Below, piece after piece: positions 1-9,489 of a stretch of DNA of 64,000 nt. The notes below the pieces were generated by a model. The model saw nothing but the letters and a program-made list of their open reading frames with translations, did no database searches and was not told the DNA's origin. The position numbers were made by a program, and so were the translations under genes. Origin of the DNA: Enterobacter hormaechei subsp. hoffmannii (GTDB lineage Bacteria > Pseudomonadota > Gammaproteobacteria > Enterobacterales > Enterobacteriaceae); NCBI RefSeq assembly GCF_001729745.1, contig NZ_CP017186.1:2418001-2482000 (forward strand), in the 5' to 3' direction. Positions within the stretch are counted from its first letter, which is position 1, and every line of letters starts with the position of its first letter.

Positions 1-1808
1 CCACAGGTTGGGCAGTCGATGCTGGTCAGTACCATCTGGTTAGGCAGCATGCCGCCTTCTTCAGGATCTTTCTCAGCTTTCTCAAGCTGGTTGGTAAAAT
101 CGCTGAAGAAGCTGTCGAGAACTTTCTTCCACTCGGCCTTATGGCTGGCAACCTCATCGAGACTGTCCTCCATCTGCGCGGTGAAGTCATAGTTCATCAA
201 CTCACGGAAGTTAGCTTCCAGACGGTCGGTAACAATCTCACCCATTTTTTCAGCATAGAAACGACGGTTCTCAACGCGAACGTATCCACGATCCTGAATG
301 GTCGAAATGATTGACGCATAGGTAGACGGGCGACCGATGCCGCGTTTTTCCAGCTCTTTTACCAGCGACGCTTCGCTGAAACGCGCAGGCGGCTTGGTGA
401 AGTGCTGGGCCGGTACCAGATCAACCAGCGACAGCTCGTCGCCTTTGTTGACGGAAGGCAGAGTTCTGTCTTCATCACCTTTACGCAGCGCAGGCATCAC
501 TTTTGTCCAGCCGTCGAAACGCAGAATGCGGCCGCGCGCTTTCAGGCGGAAATCACCCGCGCCAACGGTCAGCGTAGTGGAGTCGTATTTCGCTGGCGTC
601 ATCTGGCAGGCCACGAACTGGCGCCAGATCAGCTGATACAGCTTCTGGGCGTCCGCTTCCATATCTTTAAGAGATTCCGCCAGAACGGAAACGTCAGAAG
701 GACGGATCGCTTCGTGCGCTTCCTGAGAATTCTCTTTGCTGGCGTACTGATTAGGACTGTCCGGCAGGTATTTCTTACCGAAGTTGTCCTCGATATAGCC
801 ACGCACCATGCTGACAGCGTCCTGGCTCAGGTTGGTGGAGTCAGTACGCATGTAGGTGATGTAACCCGCTTCATACAAACGCTGGGCCATCATCATGGTT
901 TTCTTCACGCCGTAACCCAGACGCGTACTTGCCGCCTGCTGAAGCGTTGACGTGATAAACGGTGCGCCAGGCTTGCTGCTGGTCGGTTTGTCTTCACGAT
1001 CCAGCACCTGATAACGCGCTTTTTCCAGCAGCGCTACGGCGGCCATGGTCTGATCGCGATTTTCAGGACGGAACGGTTTGTCGTTGTGGTGGCTCACCTG
1101 CAACGGCAGCGCATCGCCGCCCGGCGTGGTGACATTCGCATCCACTTCCCAGAACTCTTCCGGGACAAACGCTTTGATCTCGCGTTCACGTTCGACAACA
1201 AGACGAACAGCCACAGACTGCACACGTCCCGCAGACAGGCCGCGAGCGACCTTTTTCCACAGCAACGGCGAAACCATGTAACCTACAACGCGGTCCATAA
1301 AGCGACGCGCCTGCTGAGCGTTAACACGGTCGATATTCAGTTCACCCGGCTTTTCAAACGCCTGACGAATCGCATTCTTTGTAATTTCGTTAAACACTAC
1401 ACGGCTGTAGCGTTTGTCATCACCCCCAATCACTTCCCGCAGGTGCCATGCGATGGCCTCCCCTTCGCGGTCAAGGTCGGTTGCGAGATAAATGTGGTCT
1501 GCTTTTTCAGCAAGCTGCTTCAGCTCGTTAACGACTTTTTCTTTGCCTGGCAGCACTTCGTATTGTGCATCCCAGTTGTGCCATGGGTTAACACCCATGC
1601 GGTTGACAAGCGCGCTACGTTCATCCTTTTTAGGCTTTTTAGCCCCTTTGGTGGAGGTAGAGTCTGCGCTCTTTTTGCTGGCTGAGCCACTTGTCGGCAA
1701 ATCGCGAATGTGACCAACGCTGGACTTAACCACGTAGTCATTGCCCAGATATTTATTGATCGTTTTGGCTTTTGCCGGGGACTCAACGATGACGAGAGCT
1801 TTACCCAT
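1..1808 (-). CDS. topA: DNA topoisomerase I, N-terminal 602 residues (3' end outside window)
   Basis: Type IA topoisomerase that relaxes negative supercoils. The start at 1808 gives [13 protein letters not shown], with the Toprim glutamate at E9 and the acidic [11 protein letters not shown] motif further on. The active-site tyrosine in [10 protein letters not shown] is residue 319, the same number as in E. coli. The reading runs off the left edge in TSIDCPTCG, the first cysteines of the C-terminal zinc-ribbon region, so about a third of the usual roughly 865-residue protein is missing from view, not from the gene. No frameshift was noticed in the visible part. It is divergent from yciN across a long intergenic region. 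Confidence 0.98.
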   Translation of the reverse strand, partial: MGKALVIVESPAKAKTINKYLGNDYVVKSSVGHIRDLPTSGSASKKSADSTSTKGAKKPKKDERSALVNRMGVNPWHNWDAQYEVLPGKEKVVNELKQLAEKADHIYLATDLDREGEAIAWHLREVIGGDDKRYSRVVFNEITKNAIRQAFEKPGELNIDRVNAQQARRFMDRVVGYMVSPLLWKKVARGLSAGRVQSVAVRLVVEREREIKAFVPEEFWEVDANVTTPGGDALPLQVSHHNDKPFRPENRDQTMAAVALLEKARYQVLDREDKPTSSKPGAPFITSTLQQAASTRLGYGVKKTMMMAQRLYEAGYITYMRTDSTNLSQDAVSMVRGYIEDNFGKKYLPDSPNQYASKENSQEAHEAIRPSDVSVLAESLKDMEADAQKLYQLIWRQFVACQMTPAKYDSTTLTVGAGDFRLKARGRILRFDGWTKVMPALRKGDEDRTLPSVNKGDELSLVDLVPAQHFTKPPARFSEASLVKELEKRGIGRPSTYASIISTIQDRGYVRVENRRFYAEKMGEIVTDRLEANFRELMNYDFTAQMEDSLDEVASHKAEWKKVLDSFFSDFTNQLEKAEKDPEEGGMLPNQMVLTSIDCPTC

Positions 1809-2206
1809 ATTCACCTTTACCTAATTTAATTCTTCCAGGAATACGCCGCACGTTGATTTCCCTTCCGCTGACGACGAGCCATTGATATTGCGACGTCGTC
1901 AGGGGATATCAACCCCTTTGTCTTACCGAACGTCAGTATGGCGACATCCAGGTCATTGAGTTTTCGGGTATTTTTCTCACATCAAAGTTCATTCGTGACG
2001 AATTCCCGGTCGAATGTCAAGCAATTCTGTTGCCAGAATGACGAAAGCGCACACTGTACCTGATAAAATTCGTTACGCAACTTTATTAGCATGCAAAAGC
2101 AAATCCCGCCAGCCAGCCCCTGTTCCTTATACCCGTGGATAGCAGGGAAAATTTGCCCCCGAAGCGACCCAGGCGTAGACTATTGTCACTGTTTAAGGAG
2201 TGGAAT
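1809..2206. other. topA-yciN divergent intergenic region (398 bp)
   Basis: No convincing gene is seen. The region must hold the topA promoters (several are known upstream of topA in E. coli) and the yciN promoter. A short hairpin with AGGGG/CCCCT arms lies at 1901-1917. I could not assign individual promoter boxes with confidence. Confidence 0.5.
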
Positions 2207-2458
2207 ATGCAGAATACGACCCAACCCATTGACCGAGCTTCACTGCTTATCGAAGCAAACAAACTCATTCGCGACCATGAAGACACCCTGGCGGGGATTG
2301 AAGCGACTGGCGTGGAACAACGTAATGGCGTGCTGGTGTTCAGCGGTGAATACTTCCTTGATGAACAAGGGTTACCAACCCCGAAAAGCACCGCCGTGTT
2401 TAACATGTTTAAATACCTGGCGCATACCCTCTCAGAGAAGTACCACCTGGTCGATTAA
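2207..2458 (+). CDS. yciN: YciN family protein
   Basis: Small conserved enterobacterial protein of 83 residues and unknown role, beginning [18 protein letters not shown]. The start at 2207 is preferred over an upstream in-frame ATG at 2135 because AAGGAG lies just before it and the extra N-terminus is arginine-rich and unlike the family. It is convergent with sohB and shares a bidirectional terminator with it. The position next to topA matches E. coli. Confidence 0.93.
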   Translation: MQNTTQPIDRASLLIEANKLIRDHEDTLAGIEATGVEQRNGVLVFSGEYFLDEQGLPTPKSTAVFNMFKYLAHTLSEKYHLVD

Positions 2459-2462
2459 AACG

Positions 2463-2491
2463 AAAACGCGAGGCATCTGCCTCGCGTTTTT
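2463..2491. terminator. Bidirectional terminator between yciN and sohB
   Basis: Stem AACGCGAGGC / GCCTCGCGTT with a 4-base loop, A-rich before and T-rich after, so it can work for both convergent genes. Confidence 0.85.
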
Positions 2492-2493
2492 CT

Positions 2494-3540
2494 TTACAGC
2501 AGCGGCTTTTGTCCGCGCTGCAACCAGCGTATCAGCAGGCGATCCGCGCTTTCTGCCGCACTATTGGTTAAACGGTCGAGCAGGCGCTTACGTCGGGTGA
2601 AGCGCACCCCCACCAGCTCACGACCTTCCATCAGGTTGAGCAGGAGGTCGTCGCTGGTACCCACTTCATCCACCAGCCCTTTCTCCTGCGCCTGCGTGCC
2701 GTACCAGTGTTCGCCCGTAGCCACCTGCTCAATGTCCAGCGTTGGGCGCATGCGGTGCACGAAATCCTTGAACAGATGGTGGGTTTCGTTCAGATCTTCC
2801 CGGAACTTCTGCCGTCCCTCTTCGGTATTTTCGCCGAGCAGCGTTAGCGTACGTTTGTACTGACCCGCCGTATGCAATTCGATGTCGATCTCTTTATTTT
2901 TCAGGAAACGATTGAAGTTAGGGATCTGCGCAACCACCCCAATCGAGCCGATAATGGAGAACGGTGCTGCGACGATTTTATCCGCCACGCACGCCATCAT
3001 ATAGCCGCCACTCGCCGCGACCTTATCTACCGCCACGGTGAGCGGGATCTGTTTATCCCGCAGACGTTGTAACTGCGAAGCCGCCAGTCCATACCCATGC
3101 ACTACGCCGCCCGGGCTTTCAAGGCGTACCACCACCTGATCCTGGGCTGTCGCCACGGCCAGCACCGCGGTCACTTCCTCACGCAGAGAGGAGACTTCAT
3201 GCGCATCCATGCTACCTTTAAAATCGAGCACATAGACGCGCGGTTTTGCGTCAGCCTGTGGCGTGGCGAGCTTAGCTTTCGCCTTCGCGGCTTTGGCGTC
3301 CTGCTTATGTTTTTTCTTCTGGGCTTTTAGCCACAGCTTCTGTTGATGATCGTCAAGCAGCGCCAGAGACATCTCTTCCCGCATCTCTTTATACTGCTCG
3401 CTCAGGCGGGTAATGCGTAACTCACCACGCTGACGCTTACGCTGCGTCAGGTTGACAATCAGGACGGCAATCACCGCGACAGCAATAACCACCGTCGCGA
3501 TTTTGGCCAAAAACAACCCATACTGAGAAAGTAATTCCAC
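2494..3540 (-). CDS. sohB: Signal peptide peptidase-type inner-membrane serine protease SohB
   Basis: Family S49 protease of about 348 residues with an N-terminal membrane anchor (FLAKIATVVIAVAVIAVL), a charged lysine/alanine-rich linker, then the protease domain. The catalytic serine lies in KVAASGGYMMACVAD and the candidate general-base lysine in HTAGQYKRTLTL. I chose the GTG at 3540 because AAGGTGG stands the right distance upstream and the product then starts VELLSQYG, aligning with E. coli SohB; another in-frame GTG at 3549 is possible. Confidence 0.95.
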   Translation of the reverse strand: MELLSQYGLFLAKIATVVIAVAVIAVLIVNLTQRKRQRGELRITRLSEQYKEMREEMSLALLDDHQQKLWLKAQKKKHKQDAKAAKAKAKLATPQADAKPRVYVLDFKGSMDAHEVSSLREEVTAVLAVATAQDQVVVRLESPGGVVHGYGLAASQLQRLRDKQIPLTVAVDKVAASGGYMMACVADKIVAAPFSIIGSIGVVAQIPNFNRFLKNKEIDIELHTAGQYKRTLTLLGENTEEGRQKFREDLNETHHLFKDFVHRMRPTLDIEQVATGEHWYGTQAQEKGLVDEVGTSDDLLLNLMEGRELVGVRFTRRKRLLDRLTNSAAESADRLLIRWLQRGQKPLL

Positions 3541-3792
3541 GCGTTCCACCTTGATTTAACCACGAATCTTTCACGCCAGTGTACAACAGCCCTGCGCAGG
3601 CGTCTCGCTCTGGACATTAGCTCTGCGAGGCGGCTTCAGGAATCCCCCGTTTCTGGTTTAAATCTTTGCAAATTGTTAATTTCCCAGCGTTCTGTCCTGT
3701 AGACTGATTGAATTCTGACGCGGTTTCGGGCATAAAGCCGAAAAGTCATAAATAAAGGTGCAAGTCACGCCCAATGCGCCTGAGGAGCCACC

Positions 3793-4554
3793 GTGCATTA
3801 TCAGCCACAAAAAAACCTTCTACAGAACCGCATCATTCTGGTTACCGGTGCCAGCGACGGGATTGGTCGCGAAGCGGCGCTGACTTATTCTGAATACGGT
3901 GCGAGCCTTATTCTGCTGGGACGTAATGAAGAAAAGCTCAAAGCCGTTGCCCGTGAAATCGAAAACGCAGGCGGTACCCCCACGCCCTGGTATACGCTCG
4001 ATCTGCTGACCTGTACGTCAGCGTCATGTCAGGCCCTTGCCCAGCGCATTAGTACGCATTATTCGCGTCTGGACGGCGTACTACACAACGCGGGGTTACT
4101 GGGCGAAGTGCGCCCGATGGATGAACAGGATCCGGAGATTTGGCAGCAGGTGATGCAGGTTAACGTCAATGGGACGTTTTTCCTGACCCAGGCCTTGCTT
4201 CCTTTATTACTTAACTCAGATTCCGGTTCGCTGGTGTTTACCTCCTCCAGCGTGGGGCGTCAGGGTCGTGCGAACTGGGGGGCTTACGCCGCCTCAAAAT
4301 TTGCCACCGAAGGAATGATGCAGGTGCTGGCCGAAGAGTATCAAAACCGCCATCTGCGGGTTAACTGTATTAACCCTGGCGGTACGCGCACTAAAATGCG
4401 TGCCAGCGCGTTCCCGACAGAAGATCCGCAAAAGCTTAAAACCCCGGCCGATATTATGCCTCTTTACCTGTGGCTAATGGGTGACGACAGCCGTCGTAAA
4501 ACCGGAATGACATTCGATGCTCAGCCAGGCCGCAAACCGGGGATATCGCAATGA
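3793..4554 (+). CDS. yciK: YciK family SDR oxidoreductase
   Basis: Short-chain dehydrogenase/reductase of 253 residues. It has the Rossmann motif TGASDGIG near residue 18, HNAG near 98, and the catalytic pattern S...YAASK (SSSVGRQGRANWGAYAASKF). The physiological substrate is not known. It starts at a GTG behind GAGGAG. Its stop overlaps the btuR start (ATGA), so the two are translationally coupled as in E. coli. Confidence 0.95.
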   Translation: MHYQPQKNLLQNRIILVTGASDGIGREAALTYSEYGASLILLGRNEEKLKAVAREIENAGGTPTPWYTLDLLTCTSASCQALAQRISTHYSRLDGVLHNAGLLGEVRPMDEQDPEIWQQVMQVNVNGTFFLTQALLPLLLNSDSGSLVFTSSSVGRQGRANWGAYAASKFATEGMMQVLAEEYQNRHLRVNCINPGGTRTKMRASAFPTEDPQKLKTPADIMPLYLWLMGDDSRRKTGMTFDAQPGRKPGISQ

Positions 4555-5141
4555 GTGAAGACCGTCATCAGCAGCGCCAGCAGCGTCTCAAAGAACAGGT
4601 TGATGCACGCGTGGCGGCCGCTCAGGACGAGCGCGGGATCCTCATCGTGTTCACCGGCAACGGCAAAGGCAAAACCACCGCCGCATTTGGGACCGCCACC
4701 CGCGCAGTCGGGCACGGTCAGAAAGTGGGCGTGATCCAGTTTATCAAGGGTGAATGGCCCAACGGCGAGCGTAATCTGCTCGAACCGCATGGCGTTGAGT
4801 TTCAGGTGATGGCGACCGGTTTTACCTGGGATACCCAGAACCGGGAAACAGATACCGCAGCCTGCCTCGCCGTCTGGGAGCATGCCAAAAGAATGCTCTC
4901 TGACCCGTCGCTGAACATGGTGTTGCTGGATGAGATCACGTATATGGTGGCCTATGACTACCTGCCGCTGGAAGCCGTGCTGGAGGCCCTCAGGAACCGC
5001 CCTGCACACCAGACGGCGATCGTCACGGGGCGCGGGTGTCATCGGGACATTCTGGAGCTGGCCGATACCATCAGCGAGCTGCGTCCGGTTAAGCATGCGT
5101 TCGATGCGGGTATCAAAGCGCAAATAGGGATTGATTACTGA
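4551..5141 (+). CDS. btuR: Corrinoid adenosyltransferase
   Basis: ATP:corrinoid adenosyltransferase (CobO/BtuR, 196 residues), which adds the 5'-deoxyadenosyl group to cob(I)alamin in cobalamin salvage. The P-loop TGNGKGKTTAAFG lies near residue 35, and the family motifs LLDEITYMV and TGRGCH are present. The N-terminal residues are basic and glutamine-rich as in E. coli BtuR. It overlaps yciK by 4 bp and is followed by a terminator. Confidence 0.97.
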   Translation: MSEDRHQQRQQRLKEQVDARVAAAQDERGILIVFTGNGKGKTTAAFGTATRAVGHGQKVGVIQFIKGEWPNGERNLLEPHGVEFQVMATGFTWDTQNRETDTAACLAVWEHAKRMLSDPSLNMVLLDEITYMVAYDYLPLEAVLEALRNRPAHQTAIVTGRGCHRDILELADTISELRPVKHAFDAGIKAQIGIDY

Positions 5142-5144
5142 AGA

Positions 5145-5175
5145 AAAAAGCCCGGTATATTCACCGGGCTTTTAG
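5145..5175. terminator. Bidirectional terminator between btuR and rluB
   Basis: AAAAAAGCCCGGTATATTCACCGGGCTTTT-type hairpin: AAGCCCGGT pairs with ACCGGGCTT around a short loop, between convergent genes. Confidence 0.85.
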
Positions 5176-5176
5176 A

Positions 5177-6052
5177 TTAACCGTTGTTATTACGACTGCC
5201 AGAGCGGCGATTGCTGCTGACCTGGCTGTGACGTTTAACCGCACGGCGGATCTGATTCGCCTTCATACGACGACGATCTTTCTCTACCGCCACTTTCGAT
5301 GTGGTTTCTGGCGTCAGGCCAACCAGATCGCGCAAGTAGTTGGTTTGCGTCAGATCCAGCTCGGTATAGCCGCCACGTGGCAGGCCTTTCGGCAGCAGGA
5401 TGTCGCCATAGCGGACACGAATCAAACGGCTTACCTGGACACCGACCGCTTCCCACAGACGACGCACCTCGCGGTTACGTCCCTCTGTCAGGGTAACGTT
5501 GTACCACTGGTTAATGCCTTCACCACCGGTAAACTTGATGGTTTTGAACGCCGCTGGGCCGTCTTCCAGCTGAACGCCACGCGACAGATCGCGCAGTTTG
5601 TTCTCATCAACCTGACCGAAGACGCGCACGGCGTATTCACGTTCCACTTCACGACTTGGGTGCATCAGGCGGTTTGCCAGTTCACCATCGGTGGTGAACA
5701 GCAGCAGGCCACAGGTATTCACGTCCAGACGCCCTACGGCAATCCAGCGGGCGCCACGCAGTTTTGGCAGACGGTCGAACACCGTCGGGCGGCCTTCCGG
5801 ATCGTTGCGGGTACACAGTTCGCCTTCCGGCTTGTAGTAAGCCAGCACGCGGCAGATCTGTTCAGCGGACTCTTTCACGGAGATAAGATGGCCGTCAATG
5901 CGGATCTTCAGCCCCGGTACGATTTCAACGCGGTCACCGAGTGTGGCGATTTTACCGTCCACACTCACGCGGCCTGCTTCAATAATGGCTTCGATTTCAC
6001 GGCGCGAACCGTGGCCGGCACGCGCCAGCACTTTCTGTAACTTCTCGCTCAT
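5177..6052 (-). CDS. rluB: 23S rRNA pseudouridine(2605) synthase
   Basis: RsuA-family pseudouridine synthase of 291 residues that modifies U2605 of 23S rRNA in E. coli. It has an N-terminal S4 RNA-binding domain ([18 protein letters not shown]) and then the catalytic domain with [12 protein letters not shown]; the nucleophile is D110, as in E. coli RluB. The C-terminus is a basic, serine/asparagine-rich tail. The start at 6052 has GGAAG upstream. Confidence 0.96.
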   Translation of the reverse strand: MSEKLQKVLARAGHGSRREIEAIIEAGRVSVDGKIATLGDRVEIVPGLKIRIDGHLISVKESAEQICRVLAYYKPEGELCTRNDPEGRPTVFDRLPKLRGARWIAVGRLDVNTCGLLLFTTDGELANRLMHPSREVEREYAVRVFGQVDENKLRDLSRGVQLEDGPAAFKTIKFTGGEGINQWYNVTLTEGRNREVRRLWEAVGVQVSRLIRVRYGDILLPKGLPRGGYTELDLTQTNYLRDLVGLTPETTSKVAVEKDRRRMKANQIRRAVKRHSQVSSNRRSGSRNNNG

Positions 6053-6149
6053 TGAGCTTCCTCAGGTGTCGCCTTCACAGGCGTCGAATCAGGTCAAAAA
6101 CAGGGCAACGCCCTGCTTTGATGGCCGCGTAGTATATCTGCTTACACCC

Positions 6150-6770
6150 TTACAAGAAAGGCTTAACATCGCCCACGCCTTCACGAATCACTTCTGGCGC
6201 GTCTTCGGTGAGATCCACCACGGTGGTCGGTTGCTGGCCTAGATAGCCGCCATGAATAATCAGCTCCACCACTTTCTCCAGACGATCTTTGATCTCTTCC
6301 GGGTCGGACTCGGTAAACTCACTGCCCGGCAGCATCAGCGAGGTAGACAGCATCGGCTCGCCGAGGGTTTCCAGCAGCGCCTGGGCAATCGGGTTCGACG
6401 GCACGCGCATGCCGATGGTTTTACGTTTTTCCTGCAACAGACGACGCGGCACCTCTTTTGTCCCTTTCAGAATGAAGGTGTAGTTTCCCGGCGTGTTGTT
6501 TTTGATCAGGCGAAAGGCCACGTTGTCGACATACGCATAGGTCGACAGCTCAGAGAGATCGCGACACATCAGGGTGAAGTTGTGGCCGTCCGGCAGCTGG
6601 CGGATGCGACAGATGCGCTCCATCGCCCCTTTATCTTCGATTTTACAGCCCAGCGCGTAGCCAGAATCGGTTGGGTAGACAATAACGCCGCCTTTACGGA
6701 CGATTTCCACAGCCTGATTAATCAGACGTGGCTGTGGGTTATCCGGATGGATATAGAAAAACTGACTCAT
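6150..6770 (-). CDS. yciO: YciO, Sua5/YrdC-domain protein
   Basis: 206-residue member of the Sua5/YrdC/TsaC fold family, which includes the enzymes making threonylcarbamoyl-AMP for tRNA t6A. YciO itself is a distinct subfamily whose role is less clear. The typical motif GGVIVYPTDSGYALGC lies near residues 28-43. Its start overlaps the rnm stop by 4 bp (ATGA), so it is coupled to rnm. Confidence 0.94.
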   Translation of the reverse strand: MSQFFYIHPDNPQPRLINQAVEIVRKGGVIVYPTDSGYALGCKIEDKGAMERICRIRQLPDGHNFTLMCRDLSELSTYAYVDNVAFRLIKNNTPGNYTFILKGTKEVPRRLLQEKRKTIGMRVPSNPIAQALLETLGEPMLSTSLMLPGSEFTESDPEEIKDRLEKVVELIIHGGYLGQQPTTVVDLTEDAPEVIREGVGDVKPFL

Positions 6771-7660
6771 ACTTCCCTCTCTTCAATTTGCTGTGGCTGT
6801 TCCCAGAGTTGCCAGACGGGCTCAACGCCAGCGGGTAACCAGAGCTTGCGCCCCAGTTCAATCCACGCGCAGGGCTGATGGAAATCTGAACCCTGTGACC
6901 CAAGCAGGCCAAACTGACGGGCGTAGGTCGCGAGCTGCGAACGCTCATTGGGTGCCTGCTGACACTGGGCAACTTCCATCGCCTCACCGCCGGATTCGGC
7001 AAAGTGGGCCAGCAGCCTTTTCAGCCATTTAGCAGAAAGATTATACCGCCCCGGATGGGCCAATACGGCCTTACCACCAGAATGATGAATCACATCAATA
7101 GCTTGTTTTATTGTACACCACTGGGGAGGAACGTATCCGGTTTTCCCGCGCGCAAGATATTTTTTAAACACATTCGCCATGGTCGTCGCTTTACCGGCGT
7201 CAACCAGAAAACGGGCGAAATGGCCGCGCGTGACCGCCCCACCGTTCGCCAGCTTGCGCGCACCTTCCAACGCACCGGGGATATGCGCCTTCTCAAGACG
7301 TTCGCCTATCAACTCCGCGCGTTGATTGCGTCGTGCTTTTTGTTCTTGCAAAAATGCGCACATTGCCGGATGTTCTGTATCAATATTCAGGCCAACGATA
7401 TGAATTTCGTGGTTTTCCCAGAGCGTGGAGATCTCGACCCCGGGCACCAGATTTAGCGCCAGCCCGCTTCGGGCAATCTCGGCGCGCGCGGCGGGGATGG
7501 CGTCTGTTGTGTCGTGATCGGTTATTGCCAGCGTGCCGACACGCATTTCAACGGCGCGATGGACCAGGGCTTCGGGCGTCAGCAGGCCATCTGAAGCCTG
7601 CGTATGGCTGTGTAAATCATAAATTACGGCGTAGGTGGTATCGCTCAAAGCACTTCCCAT
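6767..7660 (-). CDS. rnm: RNase AM / PHP-domain phosphoesterase
   Basis: PHP-domain protein (formerly YciV, about 293-297 residues); the E. coli enzyme is a 5'-3' exoribonuclease for short RNAs and 5' ends of rRNA and also hydrolyses 3',5'-bisphosphonucleotides. PHP metal motifs are visible: DLHSHTQASDG, ITDHDTTD, a histidine in HPGRYN and GSDFHQP near the C-terminus. The ATG at 7660 gives MGSALSDTTYAV; a TTG at 7648 with GGAAG in front would give the E. coli-like N-terminus and is an equally good start. It is transcribed away from trp. Confidence 0.95.
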   Translation of the reverse strand: MGSALSDTTYAVIYDLHSHTQASDGLLTPEALVHRAVEMRVGTLAITDHDTTDAIPAARAEIARSGLALNLVPGVEISTLWENHEIHIVGLNIDTEHPAMCAFLQEQKARRNQRAELIGERLEKAHIPGALEGARKLANGGAVTRGHFARFLVDAGKATTMANVFKKYLARGKTGYVPPQWCTIKQAIDVIHHSGGKAVLAHPGRYNLSAKWLKRLLAHFAESGGEAMEVAQCQQAPNERSQLATYARQFGLLGSQGSDFHQPCAWIELGRKLWLPAGVEPVWQLWEQPQQIEEREV

Positions 7661-7724
7661 AACAGTCTGGAGACATCCGAAGCACCTATGATACCGACTT
7701 ACCGCGAAATACTGAAATCAGGGG

Positions 7725-7760
7725 TTGACAACACGCCATCGAACTAGTTAACTAGTACGC
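7725..7760 (+). promoter_or_regulatory. trp promoter and TrpR operator
   Basis: The -35 TTGACA (7725-7730) and -10 TTAACT (7748-7753) are 17 bp apart. The operator CGAACTAGTTAACTAGTACG (7740-7759) covers the -10 and is identical, from memory, to the E. coli trp operator palindrome. Transcription should begin at about 7761. The TrpR-tryptophan complex would block RNA polymerase here. Confidence 0.95.
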
Positions 7761-7787
7761 AAGTTCACACGAGAAAGGTATCTGAAA

Positions 7788-7832
7788 ATGACAGCACATT
7801 TCGCTCTGCACGGTTGGTGGCGTACTTCCTGA
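7788..7832 (+). CDS. trpL: trp operon leader peptide
   Basis: 14-codon leader MTAHFALHGWWRTS with tandem Trp codons at positions 10-11, the sensor of the attenuator. The N-terminal half differs from E. coli, but the GWWRTS end is kept. AGAAAGGT lies upstream as ribosome-binding site. Stalling at the Trp codons would favour the antiterminator. Confidence 0.95.
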   Translation: MTAHFALHGWWRTS

Positions 7833-7877
7833 TCTTCGGGCAGTGTCACGCGTCTGCGAAAAGCAAACAGATACCCG

Positions 7878-7903
7878 GCCCGCTCCCAAGCGGGCTTTTT
7901 TTT
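7878..7903 (+). terminator. trp attenuator (3:4 hairpin)
   Basis: GCCCGC (7878-7883) pairs with GCGGGC (7890-7895) and is followed by eight T. The upstream GTCTGCG/CAGATACCCGG segment supplies the competing 2:3 structure. This is the classic trp attenuation terminator. Confidence 0.93.
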
Positions 7904-7926
7904 GAACAGAATATGAGAATAACAAC

Positions 7927-9489
7927 ATGCAAACAGCCAAACCCCACCTCGAACTGCTGACCTGCGAAGCGGCCTATCGCCATAACCCTACCGCGCTCTT
8001 TCATCAGGTGTGCGGTGCACGTCCTGCGACGCTGCTGCTGGAATCTGCTGATATCGACAGCAAGGACGATCTCAAAAGCCTGCTGCTGGTTGACAGCGCG
8101 CTGCGCATCACCGCATCGGGTGACACTGTCACTATTAAGGCGTTATCCGAGAATGGCGCGTCGCTGCTGCCGCTGCTGGATGCGGCTCTGCCTTCAGGCA
8201 TTGAAAATGAGGGTCATCCGGACCTGCGAATTCTGCATTTCCCGCCGGTAAGCCAGTTGCTGGATGAAGATGCCCGCCTCTGCTCACTCTCCGTTTTCGA
8301 CGCCTTCCGTCTGCTGCAAAATCTGGTCATTGTGCCGGAAGATGAGCGCGAAGCAATGTTCTTTGGCGGGCTGTTTGCTTACGACCTGGTTGCTGGCTTT
8401 GAAGATTTACCGGAAACCGAGCAGGGTAACCGCTGCCCGGACTACTGCTTCTACCTGGCCGAAACCCTGCTGGTGATCGACCATCAGAAAAAATACACCC
8501 GCATTCAGGCAAGCCTGTTCACGCCATCTGTGTCTGAGAAAAATCGCCTCGCGCAGCGCATCGGCCAACTGCAACAGCAGATGTCAGAAGCACCGCCCGC
8601 GCTCCCGGTGCAGCGTGTTGAAAAGATGACCTGCGAGGTGAGTCAGACCGACGATCAGTACGGCGCGGTGGTGCGTCAGATGCAAAAAGCGATTCGTGCC
8701 GGGGAGATTTTCCAGGTGGTGCCGTCCCGTCGCTTTTCACTGCCCTGCCCGTCGCCGCTGGCGGCTTACGATGTGCTGAAAAAGAGCAACCCAAGCCCGT
8801 ACATGTTCTTTATGCAGGACAATGATTTCACTCTGTTCGGCGCGTCACCGGAAAGCTCCCTAAAGTACGACGCCACCAGCCGCCAGATTGAGATCTACCC
8901 GATAGCGGGAACCCGTCCACGCGGCCGTCGTGCCGATGGCTCCCTGGACCGCGATCTCGACAGCCGCATCGAACTGGAAATGCGTACCGACCACAAAGAG
9001 CTCTCCGAACACCTGATGCTGGTTGACCTGGCGCGTAACGACCTGGCGCGTATTTGTACGCCGGGCAGCCGATATGTGGCAGACCTGACCAAAGTCGACC
9101 GCTACTCCTTCGTCATGCACCTGGTATCCCGCGTGGTGGGTGAGCTGCGCCACGACCTCGACGTCCTGCACGCCTACCGCGCCTGCATGAACATGGGCAC
9201 GTTGAGCGGCGCGCCGAAAGTCCGCGCCATGCAGCTGATTGCCGAAGCTGAAGGCCGCCGTCGCGGCAGCTATGGTGGCGCGGTGGGCTATTTCACCGCT
9301 CACGGTGACCTCGATACCTGCATCGTGATCCGCTCCGCCTACGTTGAGGACGGCATTGCTACCGTCCAGGCCGGGGCCGGGATTGTGCTGGATTCTGTTC
9401 CGCAGTCGGAAGCCGACGAAACCCGCAGTAAAGCGCGCGCGGTACTGCGCGCCATTGCTACCGCACACCATGCACAGGAGATTTTCTGA
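7927..9489 (+). CDS. trpE: Anthranilate synthase component I
   Basis: Chorismate-utilising subunit (520 residues) that makes anthranilate from chorismate with ammonia supplied by TrpG. The tryptophan feedback segment LLLES (residues 36-40) is present, as are chorismate-binding family motifs such as GTLSGAPK and [16 protein letters not shown]. The stop overlaps the trpGD start by 1 bp (TGATG), giving translational coupling. Confidence 0.98.
   Translation: MQTAKPHLELLTCEAAYRHNPTALFHQVCGARPATLLLESADIDSKDDLKSLLLVDSALRITASGDTVTIKALSENGASLLPLLDAALPSGIENEGHPDLRILHFPPVSQLLDEDARLCSLSVFDAFRLLQNLVIVPEDEREAMFFGGLFAYDLVAGFEDLPETEQGNRCPDYCFYLAETLLVIDHQKKYTRIQASLFTPSVSEKNRLAQRIGQLQQQMSEAPPALPVQRVEKMTCEVSQTDDQYGAVVRQMQKAIRAGEIFQVVPSRRFSLPCPSPLAAYDVLKKSNPSPYMFFMQDNDFTLFGASPESSLKYDATSRQIEIYPIAGTRPRGRRADGSLDRDLDSRIELEMRTDHKELSEHLMLVDLARNDLARICTPGSRYVADLTKVDRYSFVMHLVSRVVGELRHDLDVLHAYRACMNMGTLSGAPKVRAMQLIAEAEGRRRGSYGGAVGYFTAHGDLDTCIVIRSAYVEDGIATVQAGAGIVLDSVPQSEADETRSKARAVLRAIATAHHAQEIF

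Noticed and set aside
402-950. Open frames on the + strand inside topA, trp and other G+C-rich genes
   Set aside because: They are antisense or shifted readings of strongly conserved genes and lack ribosome-binding sites and recognisable protein character.
3541-3792. Possible cobalamin riboswitch upstream of yciK-btuR
   Set aside because: The region is short and I see no B12-box-like conserved core; btuR of E. coli is also not riboswitch-controlled in this operon.
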